From CAMNAO01 sp045605145 (GTDB lineage: Bacteria; Bacillota; Clostridia; Oscillospirales; Oscillospiraceae): a DNA stretch of 29,010 bases. The DNA is taken from the NCBI GenBank assembly GCA_045605145.1, contig JAZUPH010000050.1, positions 1-29,010 of the forward strand, read 5' to 3'. The notes under the pieces were generated by a model, which was not told the DNA's origin, made no database searches, and saw nothing but the letters and a program-made list of their open reading frames with translations. This document shows, piece by piece, positions 21,162-28,960 of the stretch; position 1 is the first letter of the stretch, and each line of letters opens with the position of its first letter. The translations under genes and the position numbers were made by a program.

Positions 21162-22421
21162 TCACTGCGCGAAGGGGTTCATCTGCGGTGCAAGGCCATG
21201 CTTTGGCGCAGCGGGTTCGGCGGTATTGGGCTCGTCCGGCGCGGGCTCCTCGGGGTCAGCGGGTGCCGGCGCATTGGCAGCCTGAACGGCGGCCTTGTCC
21301 TGTTCTCTCTTCTCTATCGCCTCCTGCAGGAGGAAGTAACCCACCGCCACTATGGGCACGCCCAAAAATGCACCCACAAGTCCGCCGATCTTGCTGCCGA
21401 CGATGACGGTGATAAAAGTAAGCAGACCGGGCAGGCCAACGGACTTACCCACGATGCGCGGATAGACGATGCTGTTCTCCACCTGCTGCAGGATGAGGAT
21501 GAAGGCCAGGAACAAAAGCGAGGTCAGCGGGCTCACCATAAGCAGGATGAAGGCGCCGATGATCTCACCGATCAGTGGGCCGACCATAGGGATAAGCTGT
21601 GTAAATGCAATGACCATGGAGATGACCAGCGCATAGGGTATGCCCAGGATCAGCATGCCGATGTAGCACATGACGCCGAGGATAAGACACTCAAGCAGCT
21701 GATGGGCGAAGAAGTTGCTGAAAACGTAGTAGCAAAGGAATGAAAAGCGCTCAAAACGCAGCACCGTCTTCTCTGTGAAGAAGGCATTCATCACCCGCAT
21801 CACGAAGCGGCCCAGCCGCTCCTTCTGGGCGAGGATGTAGACGGACATGATAAGGCTGAAGAAAGTGTTCATCACACCGTTTACAAGGCTGGTGGCAGCG
21901 CCGGTGGCGGTCCCAAGCAGGTTCATAGAGCCATCGGAAAGGAAGCCTGTCACCGCGGCGGTAAGGGAGGCCCAGTCGATCCTCATATCGGGCAGGGCAT
22001 CCACGGCGATATTGAACTCAGCCATGGTGCTCTCGGCCCACTTGATAAGCGAGTCGATGTAGCCGGGGATCCGGTTGACAAGGGATATGACCGTGTCCTC
22101 GATCTGGGGGATGAGAACCAGCAGGATAATTGCGATGACACTCAGTACGATCACAAAGGTCAGAAGGATGGCAATGCCCCGGCGCAGCTTGGGCATGTGC
22201 TTCCACTTCCATTTGCGCATAAAGCGCAGCCAGCGGTTCTCGATGGGATCCATCAGCACATTGAGCATGAACGCCAGCAGCAGCGCCGTGATGACCGTGG
22301 AAAACACGTGCCACAGCTTGAGTATGCCGGAGTAGATAAGCTGGATATTGGTGACGATGCCGTACAGGATAACGGCAAAGGCGATGATAAAGATGATGAT
22401 CTTCGCGGTCCTGTTCTTCAT
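21162..22421 (-). CDS. AI-2E family transporter
   Basis: A 419-residue membrane protein of the AI-2 exporter superfamily. About eight hydrophobic segments are visible, with the family's two-helix N-terminus, a central soluble stretch (about 115-175), and the conserved IAFTQLIPMVGPLIGEIIGA and QQVENSIVYPRIVGKSVGLP blocks. Some members export signalling molecules, others Na+/Li+; the substrate here is unknown. The C-terminal 40 residues form a Pro/Ala/Glu-rich cytoplasmic tail. The ribosome binding site (GGGGTGAG) is weak. No promoter was seen between it and the upstream lipoprotein terminator. Confidence 0.9.
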   Translation of the reverse strand: MKNRTAKIIIFIIAFAVILYGIVTNIQLIYSGILKLWHVFSTVITALLLAFMLNVLMDPIENRWLRFMRKWKWKHMPKLRRGIAILLTFVIVLSVIAIILLVLIPQIEDTVISLVNRIPGYIDSLIKWAESTMAEFNIAVDALPDMRIDWASLTAAVTGFLSDGSMNLLGTATGAATSLVNGVMNTFFSLIMSVYILAQKERLGRFVMRVMNAFFTEKTVLRFERFSFLCYYVFSNFFAHQLLECLILGVMCYIGMLILGIPYALVISMVIAFTQLIPMVGPLIGEIIGAFILLMVSPLTSLLFLAFILILQQVENSIVYPRIVGKSVGLPGLLTFITVIVGSKIGGLVGAFLGVPIVAVGYFLLQEAIEKREQDKAAVQAANAPAPADPEEPAPDEPNTAEPAAPKHGLAPQMNPFAQ

Positions 22422-22468
22422 CCGGATTGCTCACCCCACAAAAATTAGTTTCTGTCCACGAAATAACA

Positions 22469-22499
22469 CGGCGTGCCGCACGAAAATCGGGGCACGCCG
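22469..22499 (-). terminator. Terminator of the TSCPD-lipoprotein unit
   Basis: CGGCGTGCC (22469-22477) pairs with GGCACGCCG (22491-22499), followed on the minus strand by TGTTATTTC. The T-tract is interrupted, so some read-through to the AI-2E gene is possible. Confidence 0.65.
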
Positions 22500-22517
22500 C
22501 AAATATTCAAGCAAAAA

Positions 22518-23519
22518 TCAGCTTACGTTGATGCTCACCTGATCCAGCAGCGAGCCGTAGTAATCGGCCTGGGATGCAAGGTAGCAGTAATCCACCCTTG
22601 CCAGATCCTCACCAACCACGATGGCGTACACAACGCAGATCCACTCCTGCCCGTCGCCGTCCTCATAGCTGTACTGGATGGTTACAAGACCGCTGACGAA
22701 CAGGTCAGCCTCGACCCCGTACTCATCCTCAAGATTCTCTTTAAGACGCTCGGCGGTGATGCCGCCCTCGTCGGTGCACTGGATGATGGCGTAAACATCA
22801 TCATCAAGGCTGCCGAAGTAGATGCCGTCATCAGGCTGCTTGTCCTCGGGTCTGTGGCTGAAGATATCGGGCACGGTGGCGGTAAAGCGGTTCTCAGGAT
22901 CGAGATACACCACGGCCCTCTCACCGTTGATGATAGCGTAGCCAGTGGTATCGGGAGCGATATTGCCGCCCGTGGTCTGACGCACCTGCACGGAGTAGGG
23001 GTCGGTATCATTGCGGGTGTAGGTGCCCGCAAAGCCGGGTGCGTAGTAGTTGTTGCTGCCCTCTTCGGTAACAACAAGCTCATCAAAATTGAGATTCATG
23101 GTCACGGCGAGGGTCTCGGTCTGGAACAGAACATTGTTGCCGTCTATCTGACCGATGCCGGAGACGTACGCATTCTCCCCGTCAACGCCCATAGAGATAA
23201 TAAGGTCGCAGATCTCGGAGTCGGCATAACGGATGACGATCATGTCATCGCCATTCATATAAACGCCGTCAAACTGCGGGTCGGGATCAACCACAACCTC
23301 AGGCTCAGCCTCGGTCTTATCCTCCCCATCGGCGCTACCTTCAGCGCCATCACCGGTGAAGCTGCTGCTGACATCATTGCCGGCGTTATCAGTCACGGCA
23401 TCATCTTCTGTACCGGGATCGGCATCGCCGCTCTGGGCATCATTGCCGCAGGCGGCAAGGGCGCCGAAAAGCAGCGCGCATACCAAAAGCAGCGAAGCAA
23501 TTCTAAAATACTTACGCAT
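22518..23519 (-). CDS. Hypothetical secreted lipoprotein
   Basis: A 333-residue product with a lipoprotein signal peptide: MRKYF, a hydrophobic core, and the lipobox LAAC with Cys24 as the lipidation site. Residues 25-75 are a low-complexity Asp/Glu/Gly/Ser linker. Two beta-rich parts follow: about 78-165, starting FDGVYMNGDD, and about 170-333, containing AVVYLDPENRF and ending in INVS. I recognise no family. The start at 23519 is set by AGGAGG upstream and by the signal peptide. It lies 26 bases after the TSCPD gene and is probably co-transcribed with it, anchored on the outer face of the cell membrane. Confidence 0.88.
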   Translation of the reverse strand: MRKYFRIASLLLVCALLFGALAACGNDAQSGDADPGTEDDAVTDNAGNDVSSSFTGDGAEGSADGEDKTEAEPEVVVDPDPQFDGVYMNGDDMIVIRYADSEICDLIISMGVDGENAYVSGIGQIDGNNVLFQTETLAVTMNLNFDELVVTEEGSNNYYAPGFAGTYTRNDTDPYSVQVRQTTGGNIAPDTTGYAIINGERAVVYLDPENRFTATVPDIFSHRPEDKQPDDGIYFGSLDDDVYAIIQCTDEGGITAERLKENLEDEYGVEADLFVSGLVTIQYSYEDGDGQEWICVVYAIVVGEDLARVDYCYLASQADYYGSLLDQVSINVS

Positions 23520-23545
23520 TGAAACAATCCTCCTGTAAAAAAGGC

Positions 23546-23797
23546 TCATTCGGCGGCCAGAGCAGCCTCCAGCGCGAGGGCGAGCTGATCGGGGCAGGAT
23601 GTGGGTCTGGGGCCGCAGTGAGTGCCCTTGATGCGGGCAATAACGTCCCTGGCATCCTGGCCGGCGACGAGGGCGCTTATGGCCTTGGTGTTGCCGTTGC
23701 AGCCGCCGGTGAAGGTGGCGCTGACGATGGTGCTGCCATCCAGCTCAATATCAATTTTGCGGGAGCAGACGCCCTTGGGTGTGTATGAAAAAGTCAT
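23546..23797 (-). CDS. TSCPD domain protein (TIGR03905-like)
   Basis: An 83-residue protein with the name-giving TSCPD motif at residues 66-70 and four Cys (11, 33, 61, 68) arranged as in the small TSCPD proteins. The domain resembles the C-terminal zinc-binding part of some ribonucleotide reductases, but free-standing members have no known function. GGAGG lies 9 bases before the ATG. It is the first gene of a likely two-gene unit with the lipoprotein, although a cytoplasmic Cys protein and a surface lipoprotein have no obvious common task. Confidence 0.88.
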   Translation of the reverse strand: MTFSYTPKGVCSRKIDIELDGSTIVSATFTGGCNGNTKAISALVAGQDARDVIARIKGTHCGPRPTSCPDQLALALEAALAAE

Positions 23798-23826
23798 GGT
23801 AACATACCTCCAATGTAAGTACCCAT

Positions 23827-23855
23827 ATTATACAACAATTTACGCCCGAGGGCAA
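23827..23855 (-). promoter_or_regulatory. Promoter of the TSCPD-lipoprotein unit
   Basis: On the minus strand TTGCCC (23850-23855), a 17-base spacer and TATAAT (23827-23832). The start codon is 30 bases downstream. Confidence 0.75.
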
Positions 23856-23872
23856 GTGTCAGATACCCTCCG

Positions 23873-23901
23873 GCATAACTTTTTACCAGCGGGAATAGAC
23901 T
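23873..23901 (+). promoter_or_regulatory. Candidate sigma-E promoter of spoIIP
   Basis: GCATAAC (23873-23879), a 14-base spacer and AATAGACT (23894-23901) resemble a sigma-E promoter. The transcript would start very close to the ribosome binding site, which lowers confidence. Confidence 0.35.
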
Positions 23902-23921
23902 TGCAGCGGGGAGGGATGTAT

Positions 23922-25106
23922 ATGCGTTCACATAAGATGAGACTCAGGCGCAGGCGTGTATCGCTGCTGCTGCGCCGCAGGGGCAGACAGATCTGCTGTT
24001 TCGCGCTGCTTATCGCAATGCTGCTGTCCGGCTACGCCGCCTGGTACAGGTTTGAACCAGCCCGGCAGTGGCTGCGCCATGGATTGAGCGTGCTGGAAGA
24101 TGCCGCAGGGCGGATAAGAGCGGCATTTCCGGTGACAGACAGTACGGCAGAGCCGACACCGCCGGTTGCTGCGGAGGAGGAAAATCAGGTGTCCGACAGC
24201 GCCAGCGCCGGGGCAGTCTACGGCGGCGGCACTGCGGTAAGCACAGCGGCGCAGGCGCCCGCGGCCGGGGACGCCATACCCTCCCCCATGCTCACACTGC
24301 TGGCCGGTGTGGGCAAGGCGCAGACTCATACCGCGCCTGTGTCGCTGACTCTGGCGGCAGCAGAGCTGCTGGAGTTCAAAAACTGCACCGGCTATGACAT
24401 AGACGCCGCGGCACTGATGGCAAACGCCGGGGTTATCACCATCGATGATGCCGGGCCGCAGGTGTTGGTCATACATACCCACGGCAGCGAGGCCTACACC
24501 CCCGATGGGGAGGATCAATATGAGGAGAGCGACCCCTACCGCACTGAGGACCCGAATTACAACATGGTGCGCGTGGGAGAAGAGCTTTGCCGCATACTGG
24601 AAAGCCGGGGCATAGGGACGGTGCACGACACAACGCTGCACGATTACCCGGTGTACAACGGTTCCTACACCCGCTCGATGGAGGCGATAGAAGCGTGGCT
24701 TGAGCAGTATCCTTCGATAAAAGTGGTGCTGGATCTGCACCGGGACGCCATAGAATACTCCGACGGCACAGCATATAAAACATACTGCACCGTGGACGGC
24801 GAACCCTCGGCACAGATACTCATCCTGTGCGGCACAGACGATTCGGGACTGTACCACCCCAACTGGCAGGAAAATCTGGCCTTCGGCTTCACACTGCAGG
24901 CCTATATGGACGCCCGCTGGCCGGGTCTGACGCGCCCGCTGAAGGTGTCGCAGTACCGCTACAATATGCACGCCACCGCCGGCTCACTGCTAATTGAGGT
25001 GGGCAGCCACGGCAATACTCTTCAGGAGGCGCTTACCGCCATCCGCTGCTTTGCCGAAGCCCTGGCCGATGTACTGCTGAGCGCACAAAAACAGCAGCCT
25101 GCGTAA
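23922..25106 (+). CDS. spoIIP: Stage II sporulation protein P (engulfment peptidoglycan hydrolase)
   Basis: SpoIIP is the amidase/endopeptidase that, with SpoIID and SpoIIM, remodels septal peptidoglycan during engulfment. The 394-residue product has a basic N-terminus, one transmembrane segment at about 23-40, a Thr/Ala/Pro linker, and the catalytic domain from about 180. There HTHGSEAYTP (His185, His187), VVLDLHRDAIE and SLLIEVGSHGNTLQEA (Glu359) match the amidase_3-like zinc-ligand pattern. The frame is open far upstream; the ATG at 23922 is chosen because GGGAGGG ends 6 bases before it, while the ATG at 23916 abuts that site. The 3' end overlaps a terminator hairpin. Confidence 0.95.
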   Translation: MRSHKMRLRRRRVSLLLRRRGRQICCFALLIAMLLSGYAAWYRFEPARQWLRHGLSVLEDAAGRIRAAFPVTDSTAEPTPPVAAEEENQVSDSASAGAVYGGGTAVSTAAQAPAAGDAIPSPMLTLLAGVGKAQTHTAPVSLTLAAAELLEFKNCTGYDIDAAALMANAGVITIDDAGPQVLVIHTHGSEAYTPDGEDQYEESDPYRTEDPNYNMVRVGEELCRILESRGIGTVHDTTLHDYPVYNGSYTRSMEAIEAWLEQYPSIKVVLDLHRDAIEYSDGTAYKTYCTVDGEPSAQILILCGTDDSGLYHPNWQENLAFGFTLQAYMDARWPGLTRPLKVSQYRYNMHATAGSLLIEVGSHGNTLQEALTAIRCFAEALADVLLSAQKQQPA

Positions 25107-25119
25107 TGCGGGCTGCTGT
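25086..25119 (-). terminator. Terminator of the SLC13-type permease gene, inside the spoIIP 3' end
   Basis: ACAGCAGCC (25091-25099) and GGCTGCTGT (25111-25119) form a 9-bp stem. On the minus strand it is followed by TTTTTGTG. On the plus strand AGGTTTGTT follows, so it may also end spoIIP, whose stop codon lies in the loop. Confidence 0.75.
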
Positions 25120-25134
25120 AGGTTTGTTAAGGTA

Positions 25135-26496
25135 TTACATCCAGATGAACCAGATGAGCAGATAGCCGGTAATAACCGCAGCCAGGGTAAAGGGCACGCC
25201 GTACTTCATAAAGGTGCCGGCCTTGACCTCGTAACCTTCGCGGCGCAGGATGCCGATACCGGTGATGTTGGCGGAAGCGCCGATGGGGGTCAGGTTGCCG
25301 CCCAGAGTGGCACCGCACAGCAGGCCGTAGTACAGCAGCTTCACAGGCACATCGATGCCGCCCTTGGCGGACAGGTCAGCGGCCATAACCGCAACGACAG
25401 GGAGCATGGTGGCGGTGTAGGGAATGTTGTCGATGAAGGCGGACAGGATGACGGACATCCACACGATGACGGTGTAAACAAGGAAGATGGAGCCGATGCT
25501 GCCGTCGCCGCCGATACCGGCAAGGAAGGTACCCAGAGCATCAACAACGCCCGCCTCGGTGATGGCGCCGATGACCATGAACAGGCCGGCCAGAAGGGCG
25601 ATGGTGTAGTAGTCTATCTCTTTAAGGGCGGCCTTGACGGTGTCAAAGCTGCGCTCTTTGATGCAGGCGCGGACAAGGCCCACAAGGAAGAAGCCCATGC
25701 AGATAAGGCCGTTGGTTATGGCGGGCTTGTAAATGCCGCCGGGAGCAGCATTCTCTTTGTAAGGGATAAAGGACGCGGCGATCAGGGTGACAACGGTGCC
25801 GACCAGAAGGATGGTGGGGACCAAATCCTCAACCTTGGTGCGGCCGGAAGCGGTGACCTTGGCATTTTCCTTGCGGAACATCCACAGGACGATGAGCGCA
25901 CTCATAAGAGCGCCGGCCTCAACCACCCAGAACATACCCAGCTTGCCCTCATCGAAGAAGAAGTCCATGAAGTCAAGGTTTGCTGCCTTTGCCAGCAGGA
26001 TGGAGGTGGTGTCACCCACCAGAGTGGCGGCACCCTGCAGGTTGGAGGAGACGGCAATGCAGATAATGGGCGCAACGGGAGAGATGTTCAGCTTCTTGCA
26101 CAGGGCGAGAGCAACGGGCGCGATCATAAGAACGGTAGCCACGTTGTCAACAAAGGCGGAGATGATGCCGGCAAACAGGGACATGACAACCACGGTCCAC
26201 TTGACATTGGGCATCTTGGAAATGAGCACCTCGCTCATAAGCTGGGGCATCTTGGACTCGATGAACAGGTAAACGGTACCCATGGTGCCGCCGATCATCA
26301 TGATGACATTCCAGTCTATCTGGCCGATGGCGGTGAAAATCGGGTAGCTGAAGCCGTCAAACCAGCCGAAACTGCCGATGAGAATAAACAGCGCCGCGGA
26401 GCCCAGGGCCACATAAGGCCTTATCTTCTGGAAGGCCATCATCAGCACGTAAGTAACGGCAAAAATTACAAGAGAAACTATGGTTATTGTATTCAT
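25135..26496 (-). CDS. SLC13/ArsB-NhaD (ion transporter superfamily) permease
   Basis: A 453-residue protein with about eleven to twelve hydrophobic helices. It shows two inverted halves, each with the family's re-entrant signature: SAFVDNVATVLM in the first and SAFIDNIPYTATM in the second, plus LGGNLTPIGASAN near the C-terminus. These fit the ArsB/NhaD/CitM group of secondary transporters, which carry anions (arsenite, citrate, sulfate) or exchange Na+/H+. No arsenic genes or other pathway genes adjoin it, so the substrate is open. AAGGATGG precedes the ATG. Its promoter region carries a palindrome suggesting regulation. Confidence 0.9.
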   Translation of the reverse strand: MNTITIVSLVIFAVTYVLMMAFQKIRPYVALGSAALFILIGSFGWFDGFSYPIFTAIGQIDWNVIMMIGGTMGTVYLFIESKMPQLMSEVLISKMPNVKWTVVVMSLFAGIISAFVDNVATVLMIAPVALALCKKLNISPVAPIICIAVSSNLQGAATLVGDTTSILLAKAANLDFMDFFFDEGKLGMFWVVEAGALMSALIVLWMFRKENAKVTASGRTKVEDLVPTILLVGTVVTLIAASFIPYKENAAPGGIYKPAITNGLICMGFFLVGLVRACIKERSFDTVKAALKEIDYYTIALLAGLFMVIGAITEAGVVDALGTFLAGIGGDGSIGSIFLVYTVIVWMSVILSAFIDNIPYTATMLPVVAVMAADLSAKGGIDVPVKLLYYGLLCGATLGGNLTPIGASANITGIGILRREGYEVKAGTFMKYGVPFTLAAVITGYLLIWFIWM

Positions 26497-26554
26497 CAGT
26501 GCCCATCCTTAATAATCAATTTGAGGCTAAAGTTACCTTTTCCTCATCTTTTGG

Positions 26555-26584
26555 ATGATATCACAGCGGCGGCGGCAGTGTCAA
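26555..26584 (-). promoter_or_regulatory. Promoter of the SLC13-type permease gene
   Basis: On the minus strand TTGACA (26579-26584), an 18-base spacer and TATCAT (26555-26560). The leader is about 50 bases. Confidence 0.7.
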
Positions 26585-26588
26585 CCGG

Positions 26589-26605
26589 AAAAGATGTCAT
26601 CTTTT
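26589..26605. promoter_or_regulatory. Candidate operator: 8-bp palindrome upstream of the permease promoter
   Basis: AAAAGATG-T-CATCTTTT is a perfect inverted repeat lying just upstream of the -35 box. A further half-site CATCTTTT is at 26545-26552, just downstream of the -10. This layout suggests a transcription factor site; the regulator is unknown. The intergenic region 26497-26843 otherwise holds the prs promoter. Confidence 0.5.
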
Positions 26606-26732
26606 GCCCGTCTTGCGACACTATGCCCCAATTGTGTCACCCCTCGTCAAAATGCGGTAAACATAAAATATTCCTTGGTCGAAATTTGTCAGATACCGAC
26701 TGCCAAATGTTGAAATATTCTCCGTTTTGACA

Positions 26733-26761
26733 TTGTCCTTTGCCGGATTGTCTGTTATAAT
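26733..26761 (+). promoter_or_regulatory. Promoter of prs-pth
   Basis: TTGTCC (26733-26738), a 17-base spacer and TATAAT (26756-26761) with TGT as extended -10. The leader of about 75 bases contains GTGTC/GACAC arms that could form a weak hairpin. Confidence 0.7.
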
Positions 26762-26843
26762 TGTTGTAACTGTTTGTGTCGAGGTTTTCCACAGACACGG
26801 CACGCAAAAGAAATAATACATACAATTCCGGAGGAACAACAGG

Positions 26844-27803
26844 ATGATCGCACATGGTAAGGACATCAAGGTTTTCGCAGGAAACGCCAACAGGCAGCTG
26901 GCAGAGGATATCTGCCGTCATATAGGCATCCGTCTCGGTGACGCTTCCGTTACACATTTTGCAGACGGCGAAGCCTCCGTATCCCTTTATGAGACCGTTC
27001 GCGGTTCTGACGTATTTATTGTTCAGTCCACATGCAATCCCGTCAACGACAACCTGATGGAGATGCTGATTATGATCGATGCAGTGCGCAGATCCTCTGC
27101 CGGCCGCATCACCGCAGTTATCCCCTATTTCGGCTACGCCAGACAGGACCGCAAGGCCAAGTCCCGTGACCCCATCTCCGCCAAGCTGGTTGCCAACCTT
27201 ATCACCTCCGCAGGTGCTGACCGCGTCCTGACCATGGACCTGCACGCACCCCAGATCCAGGGCTTCTTCGACATCCCCGTTGACCACATGCTGGGCAGCG
27301 CCCTGTTCAGTGAGTATTATTCCAAGATCATCGCCGGCAGAGAGGATGAGTACATTGTTGTCTCTCCCGACGTGGGTTCCGTGGCACGCGCCCGTACCTT
27401 CGCAATGCGTCTCGGCCTTGGTCTGGCCATCGTTGACAAGCGCCGTGAGCGCGCCAACCAGTCTGAGGTTATGAACATCATCGGCGATGTTGAGGATAAG
27501 CACGTCATCATCCTGGACGACATGGTCGATACTGCCGGCAGCCTGTGCGGCGCCTGCAAGGCTCTGGTTGAGATCGGCGGCGCGAGAGATATTTCCGCCT
27601 GTGCCACCCACGGCGTGCTCTCCGGCCCCGCTATTGAGCGCATCAACAACAGCTACATGAACGAGCTGGTGCTCACCAACACCATTCCCGAGATCCCCTC
27701 CAAAAAGTCCGACAAGATCAAGTTCCTGTCCGTGGCTCCCATGTTTGCCGAGGCTATCGAGCGCATCTACGAAGAGATCTCCATCTCCTCCCTGTACAAG
27801 TAA
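26844..27803 (+). CDS. prs: Ribose-phosphate pyrophosphokinase (PRPP synthetase)
   Basis: Makes PRPP from ribose 5-phosphate and ATP for purine, pyrimidine, His, Trp and NAD synthesis and for salvage enzymes such as Upp. The 319-residue length is standard for class I enzymes. Visible are FADGEASV at 39-46, YARQDRKAKSRDPIS at 98-112, the catalytic DLHAPQIQGFF with His134, the KRRE segment at 199-202 and the PRPP loop DDMVDTAGS at 225-233. GGAGG at 26830-26834 lies 9 bases before the ATG. C-ending codon bias suggests strong expression. Its stop overlaps the pth start. Confidence 0.97.
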   Translation: MIAHGKDIKVFAGNANRQLAEDICRHIGIRLGDASVTHFADGEASVSLYETVRGSDVFIVQSTCNPVNDNLMEMLIMIDAVRRSSAGRITAVIPYFGYARQDRKAKSRDPISAKLVANLITSAGADRVLTMDLHAPQIQGFFDIPVDHMLGSALFSEYYSKIIAGREDEYIVVSPDVGSVARARTFAMRLGLGLAIVDKRRERANQSEVMNIIGDVEDKHVIILDDMVDTAGSLCGACKALVEIGGARDISACATHGVLSGPAIERINNSYMNELVLTNTIPEIPSKKSDKIKFLSVAPMFAEAIERIYEEISISSLYK

Positions 27804-28402
27804 TGCTGTTCGCAAGGAAAAACAGCGGCGCAAGCTGGCTGGTTGTGTTCCTGGGCAACCCCGGCACTAAGTATGCCGGCACCCGGCACAACGCGGGCTT
27901 TATGACAGCGGACAAGCTGGCCGCCCGTCTGGGTGTGAAGATCGACAGGGTGAAGTTCCATGCCCTCACCCGCCAGTGTGAGCTGGGCGGTGAGAAGGTG
28001 CTGCTGATGAAGCCGCAGACTTACATGAACAATTCCGGCAGCGCAGTGCAGGAGGCTCAGGCCTTTTACAAAGTTCCCCTTGAGCGGGTGCTGGTCATTT
28101 CCGATGATGTGACCCTGCCCACCGGCAACATCCGCATTCGCCGCAGCGGCTCCGCCGGCGGACACAACGGGCTGAAGGATATCGCCGCAAAGTGCGGCGG
28201 CAGCGGATACCCCCGTATTAAGGTGGGTGTCGGCTCCCCTCCCCATCCCGAGTTTGAGATGATCGACTGGGTACTGGGCAGCTTCACAGGCGCGGACAAG
28301 GACAATATGGAAAAGTCCTCCCTGCGTGCCGCCGAAGCCATTGAGTGTATCATCCGCGACGGTGTTGATGCCGCGATGAACAAGTATAACTCAAATAAGT
28401 AA
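27803..28402 (+). CDS. pth: Peptidyl-tRNA hydrolase
   Basis: Releases tRNA from prematurely dropped peptidyl-tRNA. The 199-residue product has FLGNPGTKYAGTRHNAGF with Asn19 and catalytic His29, PQTYMNNSG at 71-79, ISDDVTLPTG with the conserved Asp, and GSAGGHNGLKDI at 116-127, all standard Pth motifs. The start ATG shares one base with the prs stop (TAATG at 27801-27805), so translation is coupled. The prs-pth order is widespread in Firmicutes and is often followed by mfd, which is not seen in this window. Confidence 0.96.
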   Translation: MLFARKNSGASWLVVFLGNPGTKYAGTRHNAGFMTADKLAARLGVKIDRVKFHALTRQCELGGEKVLLMKPQTYMNNSGSAVQEAQAFYKVPLERVLVISDDVTLPTGNIRIRRSGSAGGHNGLKDIAAKCGGSGYPRIKVGVGSPPHPEFEMIDWVLGSFTGADKDNMEKSSLRAAEAIECIIRDGVDAAMNKYNSNK

Positions 28403-28415
28403 ACGCAAGATAAAC

Positions 28416-28441
28416 GACCCGTCTGCTGATGCAGGCGGGTC
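28416..28441 (+). terminator. Terminator of prs-pth
   Basis: GACCCGTCTGC (28416-28426), loop TGAT and GCAGGCGGGTC (28431-28441) form an 11-bp stem with one G-U pair, followed by TTCTATTTCC. Confidence 0.75.
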
Positions 28442-28908
28442 TTCTATTTCCATTTCAGGCGCTTTGTATTTGTGTGCTGCGCCCATCGCATCCGTGCTGC
28501 AGATTTGCAGGCACTAAAACTAACCACCAGCAGCGATCCCCGCAAAACAAATCCCACACAGGCACAGGCGGGTGTTAGAGAATTTTTACCGCTTTCGGTA
28601 GTATATCAGTAAGGCTATTTGCCGAAACCGAAGACTGCCGGTGGAGGGTATCCGCGTCCGAGACAACCACCGTTTTCTAAAAAATGTTGGGCTGGGCAGC
28701 CCGGAGCGAACCGCGGCGTGAAGATGCCCCGGGCGCTGGTGTGACTCTCTCCCCACTTTACCATCGTTCGTCAGCACGGATGACAGCACCGTGGATAAAT
28801 ATCATGCTATGCGGAGGACGCACCTTTGCGGGTGCCGGCAGCAATGCCGATCCGGAGTGGAACCCTCAGCCTATGCGCGTCGGACGGATGTGCGCGCGAC
28901 CCTGCGAG
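28442..28908. other. Gene-free, hairpin-rich stretch after pth; possible structured RNA
   Basis: No convincing coding frame or known RNA family was recognised. Short stems are frequent: CGGTGG/CCACCG (28639-28644 and 28667-28672), GGGCT/AGCCC near 28688-28701, CACGG/CCGTG near 28777-28795, GCACC/GGTGC and CGGCA-GCAA-TGCCG near 28820-28854. This could be a structured RNA or decayed sequence. No promoter is assigned. Confidence 0.25.
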
Positions 28909-28934
28909 TGACCTGTTACATTGACCTGTTACAT
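28909..28934. repeat. Tandem repeat, 2 x 13 bp
   Basis: TGACCTGTTACAT occurs twice in perfect tandem (28909-28921 and 28922-28934). It lies 2 bases before a second, unrelated tandem repeat. Confidence 0.85.
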
Positions 28935-28936
28935 AG

Positions 28937-28960
28937 TTTACGATACCATTTACGATACCT
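28937..28960. repeat. Tandem repeat, 2 x 12 bp
   Basis: TTTACGATACC occurs at 28937-28947 and 28949-28959, a 12-base period with one differing base per unit (A or T). Together with the preceding 13-bp repeat it forms an iteron-like cluster. The sequence to the window end (28961-29010) shows nothing further I can support. Confidence 0.8.

Noticed and set aside
26637..27833. 398-codon open frame antisense to prs
   Set aside because: Shadow of prs and its promoter region; no recognisable domain.
28790..28799. DnaA-box-like GTGGATAAA
   Set aside because: A single imperfect match with no cluster of boxes; expected by chance.
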